A DNA stretch of 64,000 nucleotides from Sphingomonas sp. Leaf34 (GCF_001421805.1 NZ_LMLC01000004.1:1-64000); one strand, 5' to 3'. Positions 18,146 through 27,202 are shown, counted from the first letter of the stretch. Notes: generated from the letters alone by a model not told the origin. Numbers and translations: made by a program.

Positions 18146-19543
18146 TCATGCCGGTCGTGCTGCGGTCATGGCGGCGATCGTCTCGCGGTTCAGGATCAGG
18201 CGGCTTGCGGTCAGCGCCAGCAGCAGGTGGAGGATGCCGGGCACGATCGTTGACAGCATGGTGATGCCCGAGAGCGACATCGGCGTCTGGTTGCCCGCTC
18301 CCGCGCGGTACGACACGGCGACGAGAACCGTGCTGATCAGGACGCCGGCCAGTGCCCAGGCCAGTTTCACGAAAAACTGGTTGAAGGCGAAGCTCATCCC
18401 CGACGAGCGCATGCCGGTCTTCCATTCACCATATTGGTCGGCGAGCTGGATCAGCGTGAAGTGCAGCGGCAGCGTGCAGCCCAGTACGATGCAGCACAGC
18501 GCCACCAGCACCAGCCACAGGTTTGGGAGGTCGCCCGGAACGAAGAACGCCGCGAAATGACCGGCGACGAGGATCAGGTTCACCCAGACATAGACGTCGC
18601 GGACCGCGAAGCGGCGCGTGAACAGCTGGACGACGATCGACCCGATGAATCCGCCGATCGTCGCCGTACCGAAGAACAGCGCCTGGTAGGTCGCGTCGCC
18701 GTTCAGGACATAGGTGATGAAATACAGCGCCGCGCCGCCCTTCGTATTGAAGATGCCGATCAGCAACAGGGTCATGACGAAGGTCAGTCGCAGCTGGCTG
18801 TTCTTCAGCGTGTTGGCGACCGCGGTGCGGAGCGGCACGTCATCGGACGCGGCGGCAACCGTCGTCCTTTCACGCACGAATACAAAGCATAGCAGGAACA
18901 GCACGACCGCGACGGCGCTGAGGATCGCGACGCCATCGCGGTAGCCGCGCGCGATATCCGCGCCACCGAGATAGCGCACCATGATCGGCAGGCCGACCGA
19001 CACCGTGAACGACGCAACCGCCACCAGCGCGAACCGTACCGACTGGCAGGACACGCCTTCCTCCGCGCTGTCGGTCATGCGGGTGATGAGCGCGCAATAG
19101 GGGACGTTGTTCAGCGAATAGAACAGCGCGAGCAGGAAATACGTCGCCGCGGCGTAGGCGACCTTGCCGTCGTAGCCCAGATCGGGCGACTGGAAGGTCA
19201 GGAAGCAACTGATCCCGACCGGCAGCGCGGTCCACAAAAGATACGGACGAAACTTACCCCAGCGGGTCTGCGTGCGGTCGGCCATGATGCCGATCAACGG
19301 GTCGGAGATCGCATCGAAGATACGCAGCGAAACGAAGATGATCCCGACCACCGCCGGCGCCAGGCCGAAGACGTCGGTATAATAGAATGTCAGGAAATTC
19401 GCGATCAGACCGGTGATGATCGTGCCGCCGGCGTCGCCCAGACCATAACAGATCTTCTCGAAGAACGGCACGCGCGCGCCGCGCCGGGGATCGTCCGCGA
19501 CAAGGCTGCCGTCCGCTGTCTGTATCACCGCTGTTCCGCTCAT
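18146..19543 (-). CDS. GPH-family sugar:cation symporter (MelB-like)
   Basis: The 465-aa inner-membrane protein has about twelve hydrophobic segments and the glycoside-pentoside-hexuronide signature near the N-terminus: 'KICYGLGDAGGTIITGLIAN', 'FYYTDVFGLAPAVVG' and 'ISDPLIGIMADRTQTRWGKF'. Members import sugars or short glycosides with Na+ or H+. Two adjacent ATGs occur (19546, 19543); GGAGG is two bases from the first and five from the second, so 19543 is preferred. It follows GH31 by 63 bases and leads into the secreted glycosidase. It is the likely inner-membrane step of the locus, bringing products of the periplasmic enzymes to the cytoplasmic GH31. Confidence 0.9.
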   Translation of the reverse strand: MSGTAVIQTADGSLVADDPRRGARVPFFEKICYGLGDAGGTIITGLIANFLTFYYTDVFGLAPAVVGIIFVSLRIFDAISDPLIGIMADRTQTRWGKFRPYLLWTALPVGISCFLTFQSPDLGYDGKVAYAAATYFLLALFYSLNNVPYCALITRMTDSAEEGVSCQSVRFALVAVASFTVSVGLPIMVRYLGGADIARGYRDGVAILSAVAVVLFLLCFVFVRERTTVAAASDDVPLRTAVANTLKNSQLRLTFVMTLLLIGIFNTKGGAALYFITYVLNGDATYQALFFGTATIGGFIGSIVVQLFTRRFAVRDVYVWVNLILVAGHFAAFFVPGDLPNLWLVLVALCCIVLGCTLPLHFTLIQLADQYGEWKTGMRSSGMSFAFNQFFVKLAWALAGVLISTVLVAVSYRAGAGNQTPMSLSGITMLSTIVPGILHLLLALTASRLILNRETIAAMTAARPA

Positions 19544-19606
19544 CATGCCCTCCGCTGGACCGCCGCTGTCATGCGCGCCGTATCCGGTTGCCGCCGTTCA
19601 ATTCAT

Positions 19607-21658
19607 TCAGTCGTCCGCGTCCTCCGCTAACGCCGCGATTACTGCGGCGTCGGCGCGAACGAACACCGGTATCCGGTCGAGCGCCGCGTCGCGTTCGATG
19701 GCGGTGCCGCCCTCCAGGCGATCGCCCGTCCACGGGTCGATCCAGCCGCCGGCGGGCAGGTACACCGTGCGCGCGGACGCGCCGGCGGCCAGGATCGGCG
19801 CGACGAGGATGTCGGGTCCGAACATATATTGGTCGTCGATCGTCCAGCAGTGCGGATCGGCCGGATATTGATAGAACATCGTCCGCATCAGCGGATCACC
19901 CTGTTCGTGCGCGACGCGCATCAGATCGCCGACATAGGGCCGCAGCCGCTCGCGCAGCGCCGCATACCGGCGCAGGATCGCGTAGACGTCGCCGCCGAAG
20001 CTCCACAATTCGTTGCCCGCCCCCGTGTCGCACTGCGCGATGCCGTCGCGGAACGGGACTTCGGGCGGGGTGATCGGATCGCGGTGCCCGTGCATGCGCA
20101 GGATGGGGGAAAAGACCGCCCATTGGAACCACCGCACCAGCAGCTCGTGGAAGGCGGGATCGTCGACATGGCCGCCGTGGAACCCGCCAATGTCGGTCGT
20201 CCACCACGGGATACCGGCCAGTCCCATGTTCAGCCCGGCGCTGAGCTGGTTGCGCATCGAATCGAACGAGCTCTGGATGTCGCCGGACCAGACCAGTGCC
20301 CCATAACGCTGGCTGCCGGCCCAGGCGCAGCGAACCAGGCTGACGATCTCGGTCTCGCCATCGGCTTTCAAGCCGTCATGGAATGCCTGCGTATAGTGCA
20401 GCGGATAGGCGTTGCCGACTTCGCGGACGTCACCCGCATGATAGCGATAGAGATCGAAATCATATGCGCTGTATTCCGGTTCGGCCTCGTCCAGCCAGAA
20501 CAGCTTGACACCCAGATCCCGGTAATTGCGTTTCGCGACGTCCCAGATGAAGGCGCGGGCGCCGGGATGCGTGGCGTCGATGAAGCGTGTGTTGCCCAGA
20601 AAATCCTGGTGAATGTTGATGCCGCGGTTGGCGTTGACCAGATAGCCGCGCTCGGCCATCGTCGCATAATTGTCCGAGCGCGGATCGACGGTCGGCCAGA
20701 CCGATACCATGAGCGCGACACCCATAGCCTCAAGTTCCGCAGTCATCGCGGCGGGGTCTGGCCATTCGCGCGGGTCGAACCGCCAATCCCCCTGCACCGG
20801 CCAATGAAAGAAGTCGGCGACGATCACCGACAGCGGAATGCCCCGTCGCGCATAGTCGCGCGCGACGTCGAGCAGTTCGTCTTGGGTCCGATAGCGCAGC
20901 TTGCACTGCCAGAGCCCGGTCGCGAACGCGGGCATCATCGGGACCGTGCCGGTGACGGACGCATAACTGCGTACGATATCCGCCGGGGTGTCGCCCGCGG
21001 TGATCCAATAGTCGATCGCGCGCGCGGCGTCCGACGTCCAGCGCATGCCGTTTGCGGCGAAACAGGCCTCACCGACCGCCGGGGAGTTCCACAGCAACCC
21101 ATAGCCATGGCTCGATACGACGAACGGGACGCTGGCCTGCGAATTTCGTTGGGCGAGTTCGAGCGAGCATCCTGCAAGATCCAGATTGGGCTGCTGATAC
21201 TGGCCCATGCCGAACAGCCGCTCGTCCTGTTTCGCTTCGAACCGAACGGTGATCTTGGACACCCCGCCGTGGAGCGGTTTGAACTCGCGGCCGGAAAGGG
21301 CGAGGGCGCTGATCTTGCGCGTTTCCGGTTCGCCGACGGTCCAGTATTGCGTGACGGTATCGCGCTGCCGCCATTTCTCCTCGAGCAGCAGCCGTCCTTG
21401 GCTGTTCAGGAAACGGACGCGCCCCTGCAGGTCGATTTCCGCCACGATGCCGCCATTGGCGATGCGGGCGATGTTGCCATCGCGCGTGACGTGCGCGCTG
21501 TGGCCCGGCGATGGCAGCAGCGCGCCCGGCGGTACGTCGCGTTCCGGATAGGGCGACGCCCGCAGCCGAAGTCCATCGTGGCCATGGGCCTCGATGCGCA
21601 GCCACTCGCCGTTATACGACCAGCAGACGGCGTCCGGTTGCAGTGTCAGCGTGTCCAT
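19607..21658 (-). CDS. GH31 alpha-glycosidase (alpha-xylosidase/alpha-glucosidase type)
   Basis: The 683-aa protein has no signal peptide, so it is probably cytoplasmic. It has the N-terminal beta-sandwich, a TIM barrel with nucleophile D390 in 'VKLFWLDEAEPEYSAYDFD', acid/base D460 in 'ALVWSGDIQSSF', and 'GIPWWTTDIGGFHGG' plus 'SPILRMHGHRDP', all GH31 landmarks. The 'WLDEAEPEYS' form is like that of bacterial alpha-xylosidases such as Cellvibrio Xyl31A, but substrate cannot be fixed from this alone. It is the first gene of the minus-strand operon, starting 43 bases from a double LacI-type operator, and is the probable end-point enzyme for imported oligosaccharides. Confidence 0.9.
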   Translation of the reverse strand: MDTLTLQPDAVCWSYNGEWLRIEAHGHDGLRLRASPYPERDVPPGALLPSPGHSAHVTRDGNIARIANGGIVAEIDLQGRVRFLNSQGRLLLEEKWRQRDTVTQYWTVGEPETRKISALALSGREFKPLHGGVSKITVRFEAKQDERLFGMGQYQQPNLDLAGCSLELAQRNSQASVPFVVSSHGYGLLWNSPAVGEACFAANGMRWTSDAARAIDYWITAGDTPADIVRSYASVTGTVPMMPAFATGLWQCKLRYRTQDELLDVARDYARRGIPLSVIVADFFHWPVQGDWRFDPREWPDPAAMTAELEAMGVALMVSVWPTVDPRSDNYATMAERGYLVNANRGINIHQDFLGNTRFIDATHPGARAFIWDVAKRNYRDLGVKLFWLDEAEPEYSAYDFDLYRYHAGDVREVGNAYPLHYTQAFHDGLKADGETEIVSLVRCAWAGSQRYGALVWSGDIQSSFDSMRNQLSAGLNMGLAGIPWWTTDIGGFHGGHVDDPAFHELLVRWFQWAVFSPILRMHGHRDPITPPEVPFRDGIAQCDTGAGNELWSFGGDVYAILRRYAALRERLRPYVGDLMRVAHEQGDPLMRTMFYQYPADPHCWTIDDQYMFGPDILVAPILAAGASARTVYLPAGGWIDPWTGDRLEGGTAIERDAALDRIPVFVRADAAVIAALAEDADD

Positions 21659-21700
21659 TCGCGCGTCATCCTCGATCCTGTCGCCGTCTGTCGCGGCAAT

Positions 21701-21729
21701 CCGTAAACGTTTTCCGTAAACGTTTACGG
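21701..21729. promoter_or_regulatory. Double LacI-type operator between GH31 and lacI-family gene
   Basis: A perfect 16-bp palindrome CCGTAAACGTTTACGG (21714-21729) is preceded by an overlapping imperfect copy CCGTAAACGTTTTCCG (21701-21716). The central AACGTT matches the usual core of LacI-family operators. It lies in the 141-base divergent region, where a bound repressor would block both the GH31 operon and its own gene. Confidence 0.8.
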
Positions 21730-21799
21730 TAGATCACTTATGCGGCTCGCGCTGTCAACACGTACTTGCGTCCGGCGGATAGAATGGCGACGGAGTGGC

Positions 21800-22831
21800 A
21801 TGGATATCCGCACGCTTGCCCATCATCTCGGCCTTTCGATCGGGACGGTGTCGCGCGCGCTGAACGGCAAGAAGGACGTCAACCCGGAGACGCGTCGCCG
21901 CGTCATCGAGGCCGCTACCGTCCATGGCTATACGGCCAACCAATCGGGTCGGTCGCTGCGGCGGGGACGGACCGGCTCGGTCGGTTTCATGCTGACCCTG
22001 GAACATGACAGCGCGGCGCATGGCGATCCGTTTTTCATGGCGCTGTTCGAGGGGGTCCAGGCGGGCCTTGCCGAGGAAGATGTCGACCTGATCGTGCTGC
22101 TGGCGCGGGAAGGCGAAGACCAGCTCGATTTCCTGCGCCGCAACGTGTCGCGCGGTATCGCCGACGCCTGGCTGTTGTCGGCGACGCAGCGCGAGGATCC
22201 CCGCATCCCGTTCCTGCTTGCCAAGAACATTCCGTTCGTCACCCTCGGGCGCAGCGCTTCGGGAGGCCCGCAGCCATGGATCGACCTGAATTTTGAGGAT
22301 CTGGTGCAGACCGCGATCACCCGCTTTCTGGCGCAGGGCCACGACCGGATCGGGCTGGTCGCGCCGCCATCGACGGTCAACAACAGCTTCGTCGTGATCG
22401 ACGCGTATCGCGAGACGTTGCGTGCCGCCGACATCGCCGTCGACGAGCGTCTGATCCAGCAAGGCGGCGGTGACGAGATCGCCGGAAGTCTCGCGGTCGA
22501 GGCGTTGATGTGCCTTGATGAACCGCCCTCCGCAATCCTCGTCATGGGAGAAACGGCGCCCGTCGGGGTGTACACCGGGCTTCGGAAATTGGGGCTGGTA
22601 CCAGGTTCGGACATCTCGGTGATCGGCGCGCGTGCCAACCCATCGACGTCCGCCTTGCAGCCGGCATTGACGTGTTTTCGACTGGAACTGCGCGATCTCG
22701 GACTGGGGCTCGCGCGCGCGCTGCTGCCGAGGCTACGCGATGCCGCGGCGCCGCCGACCTCGGCGACCCACACGCTGTGGCCGTTGGTCCTGAGCGTCGG
22801 CAACAGCGAAGTCCGCCGGCAGATACCGTAG
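21800..22831 (+). CDS. LacI-family transcriptional repressor
   Basis: The 343-aa protein starts at ATG 21800 with GGAG upstream; a longer reading from 21740 would place 20 odd residues before the DNA-binding domain. The N-terminal LacI helix-turn-helix is clear ('MDIRTLAHHLGLSIGTVSRA' with the hinge region '...RSLRRGRTGSVGFM'). It is followed by a periplasmic-binding-protein-like sugar-sensing domain ('VTLGRSASGGPQPWIDLNFE', 'FLAQGHDRIGLVAPPS'). It is divergent from the GH31 operon with a double palindromic operator in between, so it is the likely local repressor released by a sugar of the imported glycan. Confidence 0.93.
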   Translation: MDIRTLAHHLGLSIGTVSRALNGKKDVNPETRRRVIEAATVHGYTANQSGRSLRRGRTGSVGFMLTLEHDSAAHGDPFFMALFEGVQAGLAEEDVDLIVLLAREGEDQLDFLRRNVSRGIADAWLLSATQREDPRIPFLLAKNIPFVTLGRSASGGPQPWIDLNFEDLVQTAITRFLAQGHDRIGLVAPPSTVNNSFVVIDAYRETLRAADIAVDERLIQQGGGDEIAGSLAVEALMCLDEPPSAILVMGETAPVGVYTGLRKLGLVPGSDISVIGARANPSTSALQPALTCFRLELRDLGLGLARALLPRLRDAAAPPTSATHTLWPLVLSVGNSEVRRQIP

Positions 22832-23012
22832 GGCATCCAGCGGTCGGCTGACGGTCTCATCCGCCCATGCGCGGTAGAGGCCGGCTGTGGCGGACCGCAT
22901 CGCGCGTTGGAGATCGCGCTGTGGCGTGATGGCCCCAGCATAGGTCGCCGACCAAGACCGGTCGGCCAATGCGCCGCAGTGAAAGCTCCAGGTCCGACGT
23001 ACCGGGATGCGG
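22832..23012. other. Short gap between lacI-family gene and dcd
   Basis: This is 181 bases between convergent genes. On the minus strand it stays open and reads a tryptophan- and arginine-containing stretch of about 60 codons with no recognised family, so a decayed gene fragment is possible. No strong terminator hairpin with a T-run is visible. Confidence 0.3.
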
Positions 23013-23567
23013 CTAGAGGCGCGGCAGCGTCACGCCGCGCTGGCCCATATATTTGCCTGCGCGGTCGGCATAGCTGACCTCGCACGGCTCATTGCCCTTG
23101 AGGAACAGGAACTGGCAGGCGCCCTCGTTCGCGTAGATCTTCGCGGGTAGGGGGGTCGTGTTGGAGAACTCCAGCGTCACATGGCCCTCCCATTCGGGCT
23201 CGAGCGGGGTCACATTGACGATGATCCCACAGCGCGCATAGGTCGACTTGCCCAGGCAGATGACGAGGACGTCGCGCGGCACGCGGAAATATTCCACCGT
23301 GCGGGCGAGCGCAAAGCTGTTGGGCGGGATGATGCATACGTCGGTCTTGCGATCAACGAAGCTGTTCGCCGCGAAATCCTTCGGGTCGACGATCGCGCTG
23401 TCGACGTTGGTGAAGATCTTGAACTCGTCGGCAACGCGCGCGTCGTACCCGTAGGACGACAGTCCGTAGGAAATGCAGCCGTCTCGGCGCTGCGCTTCAT
23501 GGAACGGCTCGATCATCGCGTCGCCGAGCGCGCGCTCGCGGATCCAGCGGTCGGACATCACGGACAT
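23013..23567 (-). CDS. dcd: dCTP deaminase
   Basis: At 184 aa it is the usual length for the trimeric enzyme that converts dCTP to dUTP, feeding dTTP synthesis. Family motifs are '[12 protein letters not shown]', '[20 protein letters not shown]' and '[20 protein letters not shown]', the last containing the catalytic glutamate, and the C-terminal '[19 protein letters not shown]' that closes over the nucleotide. The start at 23567 has GAGGAG upstream. Cytidine deaminase follows 421 bases downstream on the same strand, a related pyrimidine function but not clearly co-transcribed. Confidence 0.97.
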   Translation of the reverse strand: MSVMSDRWIRERALGDAMIEPFHEAQRRDGCISYGLSSYGYDARVADEFKIFTNVDSAIVDPKDFAANSFVDRKTDVCIIPPNSFALARTVEYFRVPRDVLVICLGKSTYARCGIIVNVTPLEPEWEGHVTLEFSNTTPLPAKIYANEGACQFLFLKGNEPCEVSYADRAGKYMGQRGVTLPRL

Positions 23568-23811
23568 GGTAGCTCCTCTTCGGCGTGCGCTTTCGCGCGG
23601 ATGATCCTGAACGGCAAGGGGGGCAGGCTCCGTATCGTGCAGTCGGGCACGAACGAACGCGCGATCGCGTTGCGTGGATGGCGTGCCGCCTGCACAGTTC
23701 TAAGCGCGCGATGCGGATGTAGGGATCGGGATGCGCTCGGCGTGCACGCCGCCGCGCCGCGTGCATCCCGGGCAGGCGACCGTCTGTAATCCGTGATTAG
23801 GCTTTGCGCCG

Positions 23812-23976
23812 ATGCCGCCGCGGGATTCTGCGGCAACGCTGCTGACCGGCGCGGATCGCGCGCTGATCGACCTCGGCGAGGTGCTCGACGCCGGTCGGGA
23901 GCATCTTGACGGACTGGTTTGCGGCGTGGCGTATCATGCGATCCGCCGCCGGATACGGACGGAGAATGTCGCATGA
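23812..23976 (+). CDS. Possible small hypothetical protein (54 aa)
   Basis: An ATG at 23812 opens a 54-codon frame reading 'MPPRDSATLLTGADRALIDL' then 'GEVLDAGREHLDGLVCGVAY', ending in TGA at 23976. The amino-acid make-up is protein-like and the frame fills much of the dcd-cdd gap, but no ribosome site is obvious and no family is recognised. The rest of the gap (23568-23811) shows nothing supportable. Confidence 0.2.
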   Translation: MPPRDSAATLLTGADRALIDLGEVLDAGREHLDGLVCGVAYHAIRRRIRTENVA

Positions 23977-23988
23977 CAATATTTCGGG

Positions 23989-24438
23989 TCAGCCGATCCC
24001 GAGATCCGCCGGCCCGAAGGCATCGGGGAGCAGTTCCGACAAGGCATAGGTTCGGATCGCGTCGCCTTCCGCCGCGCCGCAGTAGACGGGAAGATCGCGC
24101 CCCCCCATTTGCGCGGCTTCGTTGATGACCTGGCGGCAGCGGCCGCAGGGGCTAACGGGCGAAGTCCCCGTCGCGCGGCCCTCGGCGTCCATCGCACCGC
24201 CGATCACGCCGATCGCGACGATGTCGCGGAGGCGACCCGCGGCGCTCGCCGTTGCGATCGCGACCGTCTCGGCGCAGAGCGACAGGCCGTAGCTGGCGTT
24301 CTCGACATTGGCGCCGGTGATGACGCTGCCGTCGTCGAGCAGCACGGCCGCGCCGACCGCGAACCGCGAATAGGGCGCATGCGCGTTGCGCGCGGCCTCG
24401 CGGGCTGCGGCGACGAGCCGCGTTGCGTGTTCACTCAT
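23989..24438 (-). CDS. cdd: Cytidine deaminase
   Basis: The 149-aa homotetramer-type enzyme deaminates cytidine and deoxycytidine to uridine forms. The zinc site is visible: 'LCAETVAIATA' (Cys-Ala-Glu, the Glu being the proton shuttle) and 'PCGRCRQVINE'. 'NAHAPYSRFAVGAAVL' and 'GANVENASYGL' are the usual substrate-binding parts. The ATG at 24438 overlaps the upstream GH25-like stop as ATGA, indicating coupled translation; longer readings enter that gene. It is the third gene of UPF0262 - GH25-like - cdd. Confidence 0.95.
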   Translation of the reverse strand: MSEHATRLVAAAREAARNAHAPYSRFAVGAAVLLDDGSVITGANVENASYGLSLCAETVAIATASAAGRLRDIVAIGVIGGAMDAEGRATGTSPVSPCGRCRQVINEAAQMGGRDLPVYCGAAEGDAIRTYALSELLPDAFGPADLGIG

Positions 24439-25112
24439 GATGCCACCACGTCCCAATTCACCGGTCCCTCGATCCCGTCGATGCGGCGGAAATCGCTCGC
24501 GCGCCACATCCGCCACGGCCGGGCGGTGTAGTCGGGTTTGAGCACATTCTCCACCGCCCATAGCGGCCGCGGCACCGCGTCCGACAGGCTGTATTGCGTG
24601 TCGACCGCCTTGCTGATCCGCAGCATCACGGGCTGGCGGGTATGCGTCTCGACCATCGTCACGAACTGCGCGACGTCGGCGATCAGCGTGGCGCGGGTCG
24701 GGCGCGCGGTGCAGTCGTCGTGGAAGGCGATGTCGACCGCGGTCGGCAACGCATCAGAGGTGCGTGGCACGAAGGTGTTGAACGCATTGGCCTGTTCGTC
24801 CGCACGCTGGCACAGCGAATAGATATGCACCGCGCCGCGCCGGAGGCCGGCCTCGGGGAGGGCGGCCCAGTTCGCCTCGAACCCTGGATCGCGGCGATCG
24901 GTGCCCGACGTCGCGACGAGATAGGCGAAGTCGGCGCCGCGTGCGCGCACCGTGCCCCATTCGACGGGCCCGGGATTCTCGGCGAGGTCGATGCCCTGCA
25001 ACGGATACTGCTTCACGTCGGGGTGCCAGCCGGTGGCGGCGGTCCAGCCGCAGATGCCGACAAAGCCGGTCGCGGCCAGCGCGGCCGCGAATTTCAAAAG
25101 TCCGTAAGCCAT
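24435..25112 (-). CDS. GH25-like protein, membrane-anchored, catalytic Glu missing
   Basis: The 225-aa protein has an N-terminal hydrophobic anchor (about 5-27) followed by a GH25 (Chalaropsis-type lysozyme) fold: 'LQGIDLAENPGPVEWGTV' supplies the first Asp (D42), 'GAVHIYSLCQRADEQANAF' the barrel, and 'EGPVNWDVV' the C-terminal strand. GH25 lysozymes carry an Asp-x-Glu pair; here the site reads 'AVDIAFHD', so Ala129 stands where the catalytic Glu is expected (codon GCC). It could be a peptidoglycan-binding pseudoenzyme or use another residue. It starts 7 bases after UPF0262 and overlaps cdd by four bases. Confidence 0.78.
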   Translation of the reverse strand: MAYGLLKFAAALAATGFVGICGWTAATGWHPDVKQYPLQGIDLAENPGPVEWGTVRARGADFAYLVATSGTDRRDPGFEANWAALPEAGLRRGAVHIYSLCQRADEQANAFNTFVPRTSDALPTAVDIAFHDDCTARPTRATLIADVAQFVTMVETHTRQPVMLRISKAVDTQYSLSDAVPRPLWAVENVLKPDYTARPWRMWRASDFRRIDGIEGPVNWDVVAS

Positions 25113-25119
25113 GGGTCTT

Positions 25120-25602
25120 CTAATTGCGGATGTGGAGGACGCAGATCAGCGTGAACAGCCGTCGCGCGGTGTCGAAATCGACCTCGATCTTGCCATCGAG
25201 GCGTTCCTTCAACAGCTCTGCGGCCTCGTTGTGGATGCCGCGGCGCGCCATGTCTACCGTCTCGATCTGCGCGGGGGTCGATTGCCGGATCGCCTGATAA
25301 TAGCTGTCGCAGATCGCGAAGTAATCCTTGATCGGCCGGCGAAACCGCCCGAGCGCGAGCACCAGAGTCTCGAGATGCGTGTCGTCCTCGCGGTGGATAT
25401 GGATGCCGAGGCGCCCTTCCTCCGACTGGAGCTTGATCTTGAAGGGGCCGGCATAGCCGTCGGGATAGGCGCGCTGCGGCGCGAAATGATTGCCCTCGAT
25501 CAAGTCGAAGATCGCGATCCGGCGCTCCTGCTCGACGTCGGGCGAACGCCAGCCGAGACTGGTCTCGTCGAGCTCAACATCGATGATCCGCGGGTCGGCC
25601 AT
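25120..25602 (-). CDS. UPF0262 family protein
   Basis: The 160-aa protein starts 'MADPRIIDVELDETSLGW' and contains 'GPFKIKLQSEEGRLGIHIHR' and 'PIKDYFAICDSYYQAIR', diagnostic for the alphaproteobacterial UPF0262 family, whose function is not known to me. No signal or membrane segment is present. It is the first gene of a minus-strand operon with the GH25-like protein (7-base gap) and cdd, divergent from dnaB with about 100 bases between. A continuous minus-strand reading extends across dnaB to 27120, but that part is antisense to dnaB and is not counted. Confidence 0.9.
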   Translation of the reverse strand: MADPRIIDVELDETSLGWRSPDVEQERRIAIFDLIEGNHFAPQRAYPDGYAGPFKIKLQSEEGRLGIHIHREDDTHLETLVLALGRFRRPIKDYFAICDSYYQAIRQSTPAQIETVDMARRGIHNEAAELLKERLDGKIEVDFDTARRLFTLICVLHIRN

Positions 25603-25701
25603 CCGGGTTCGATAGCGGGGCGCGTTCGGCCTGTCACTTATCCCCAGCATTCCGGCGCGAGCAGCTTGGACGAGGGCCCGTCCATCGCGTAGGTGCGGGG
25701 G

Positions 25702-27192
25702 ATGGCAACTCTCGCATTCCCCGTACCCGCCGTGGCCGAGCCGCAGCAGCTTCCCCGCAACGTCGAAGCCGAGGCGGCGATGCTCGGCGCGATGATGATC
25801 GACAACCGGCTCGCCGACGATCTGGTCGACAAGCTCGAACCCGGGCATTTCTTCGAACCCGTCCACGGGCGAATCTTCGCGGCGATCAAGACGCTGCGCG
25901 GCAACGACATGCTGGTGACGCCGGTCACGTTGCGGCCGATGTTCGACGCGGACGAGGGCATGCGCGAGCTTGGCGGGCCGGCGTATCTCGCTGGGCTGAC
26001 CGGCAGTGGCGCCGGGCTGATCGGTGCGCGCCAGTTCGCGCAACAGATTTATGACCTCGCGATGCTGCGCGCGCTCGTGTCGGTCGGGCGGACGCTCGTC
26101 GACCGCGCGATGGACACCTCCGAAGAGGTCAATCCGCGCGCGCAGATCGAGCTGGCCGAGGAGGAGCTGTTCAAGGTCGCGGCGGATGGCGGCTCGGAGA
26201 ATACGGTGAAGTCGTTCGCGCAGGCGACGACCGCAGCGGTCAAGATGGCCGAGCGTGCGCTGAACTCCGGCGGCAACCTGTCGGGCGTCACGACGGGCAT
26301 CGATTCGATCAACGCGAAGATCGGCGGCATGCATCACAGCGATCTGATGATCCTCGCCGGCCGTCCGGGGATGGGCAAGACGTCGCTCGCCACCAACATC
26401 GCGTTCAATGCCGCGCGGCGCTGGATGCGCGACATGGCGGATGGCATCGCGCCCAAGGACTCGGTAGGCGCGAAGGTCGCCTTCTTCTCGCTGGAAATGT
26501 CTGCGGATCAGCTGGCGACGCGTATTCTCGCCGAGCAGTCGCAGATCAGTTCCGAATCGCTCCGCATGGGTAAGATCAGCCGCACCGAATTCGCGCAGCT
26601 CGCGGCCGCGGCGGCCGAGCTGGAGAACCTGCCGCTGTTCATCGACGATACCGGCGGTCTGTCGATCGGCGCGCTGCACACGCGCGTCCGCCGGTTGCAG
26701 CGTCGCCACAACAACGAGATCGGGCTGGTGGTGGTCGACTATCTCCAGCTGCTGTCGGGTTCGGGCAAGAGCAAGGACGGCAACCGAGTCCAGGAAATCT
26801 CGGAGATTTCGCGTGGGCTCAAGACGCTGGCAAAGGATCTGAACGTGCCGGTGCTGGCGCTCTCGCAGCTGTCGCGTGCGGTGGAATCGCGCGAAGACAA
26901 GACGCCGATGCTGTCGGATCTTCGCGAATCGGGGTCGATCGAGCAGGACGCCGACATGGTCTGGTTTGTGTACCGCGAAGATTATTACGTCGCGTCGAAG
27001 GAGCCCAAGCGCCCGGCCGAAGGCGACAGCGCGAAGATCTTCGAGGATCACGCGTCCTGGGCGGCGGAAATGGAGCGGGTGTACGGCCTTGCCGAGCTGA
27101 TCATCGCGAAACAGCGCCACGGCGCGACCGGCAAGGTGCGGATGAAGTTCGATCCGACGATCACGAAGTTCTCGGATCTGGCGGAATATTGA
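25702..27192 (+). CDS. dnaB: Replicative DNA helicase DnaB
   Basis: The 496-aa protein has the two-domain DnaB layout. The N-terminal helical domain begins 'LPRNVEAEAAMLGAMMIDNR'. The RecA-like motor has Walker A 'LAGRPGMGKTSLATNIAFNA', Walker B 'GLVVVDYLQLLSG' and 'DLRESGSIEQDADMVWFVYR'. It is the hexameric 5'-3' helicase of the replication fork. ATG 25702 follows a GGGGG run; a GTG at 25693 is an alternative adding three residues. Length and motifs are complete and no intein is present. Confidence 0.97.
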   Translation: MATLAFPVPAVAEPQQLPRNVEAEAAMLGAMMIDNRLADDLVDKLEPGHFFEPVHGRIFAAIKTLRGNDMLVTPVTLRPMFDADEGMRELGGPAYLAGLTGSGAGLIGARQFAQQIYDLAMLRALVSVGRTLVDRAMDTSEEVNPRAQIELAEEELFKVAADGGSENTVKSFAQATTAAVKMAERALNSGGNLSGVTTGIDSINAKIGGMHHSDLMILAGRPGMGKTSLATNIAFNAARRWMRDMADGIAPKDSVGAKVAFFSLEMSADQLATRILAEQSQISSESLRMGKISRTEFAQLAAAAAELENLPLFIDDTGGLSIGALHTRVRRLQRRHNNEIGLVVVDYLQLLSGSGKSKDGNRVQEISEISRGLKTLAKDLNVPVLALSQLSRAVESREDKTPMLSDLRESGSIEQDADMVWFVYREDYYVASKEPKRPAEGDSAKIFEDHASWAAEMERVYGLAELIIAKQRHGATGKVRMKFDPTITKFSDLAEY

Positions 27193-27202
27193 GGCTCTTA
27201 GG

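Noticed and set aside
25603..27120. Extension of the UPF0262 frame across dnaB
   Set aside because: This part is antisense to dnaB; the conserved UPF0262 sequence begins only at 25602.
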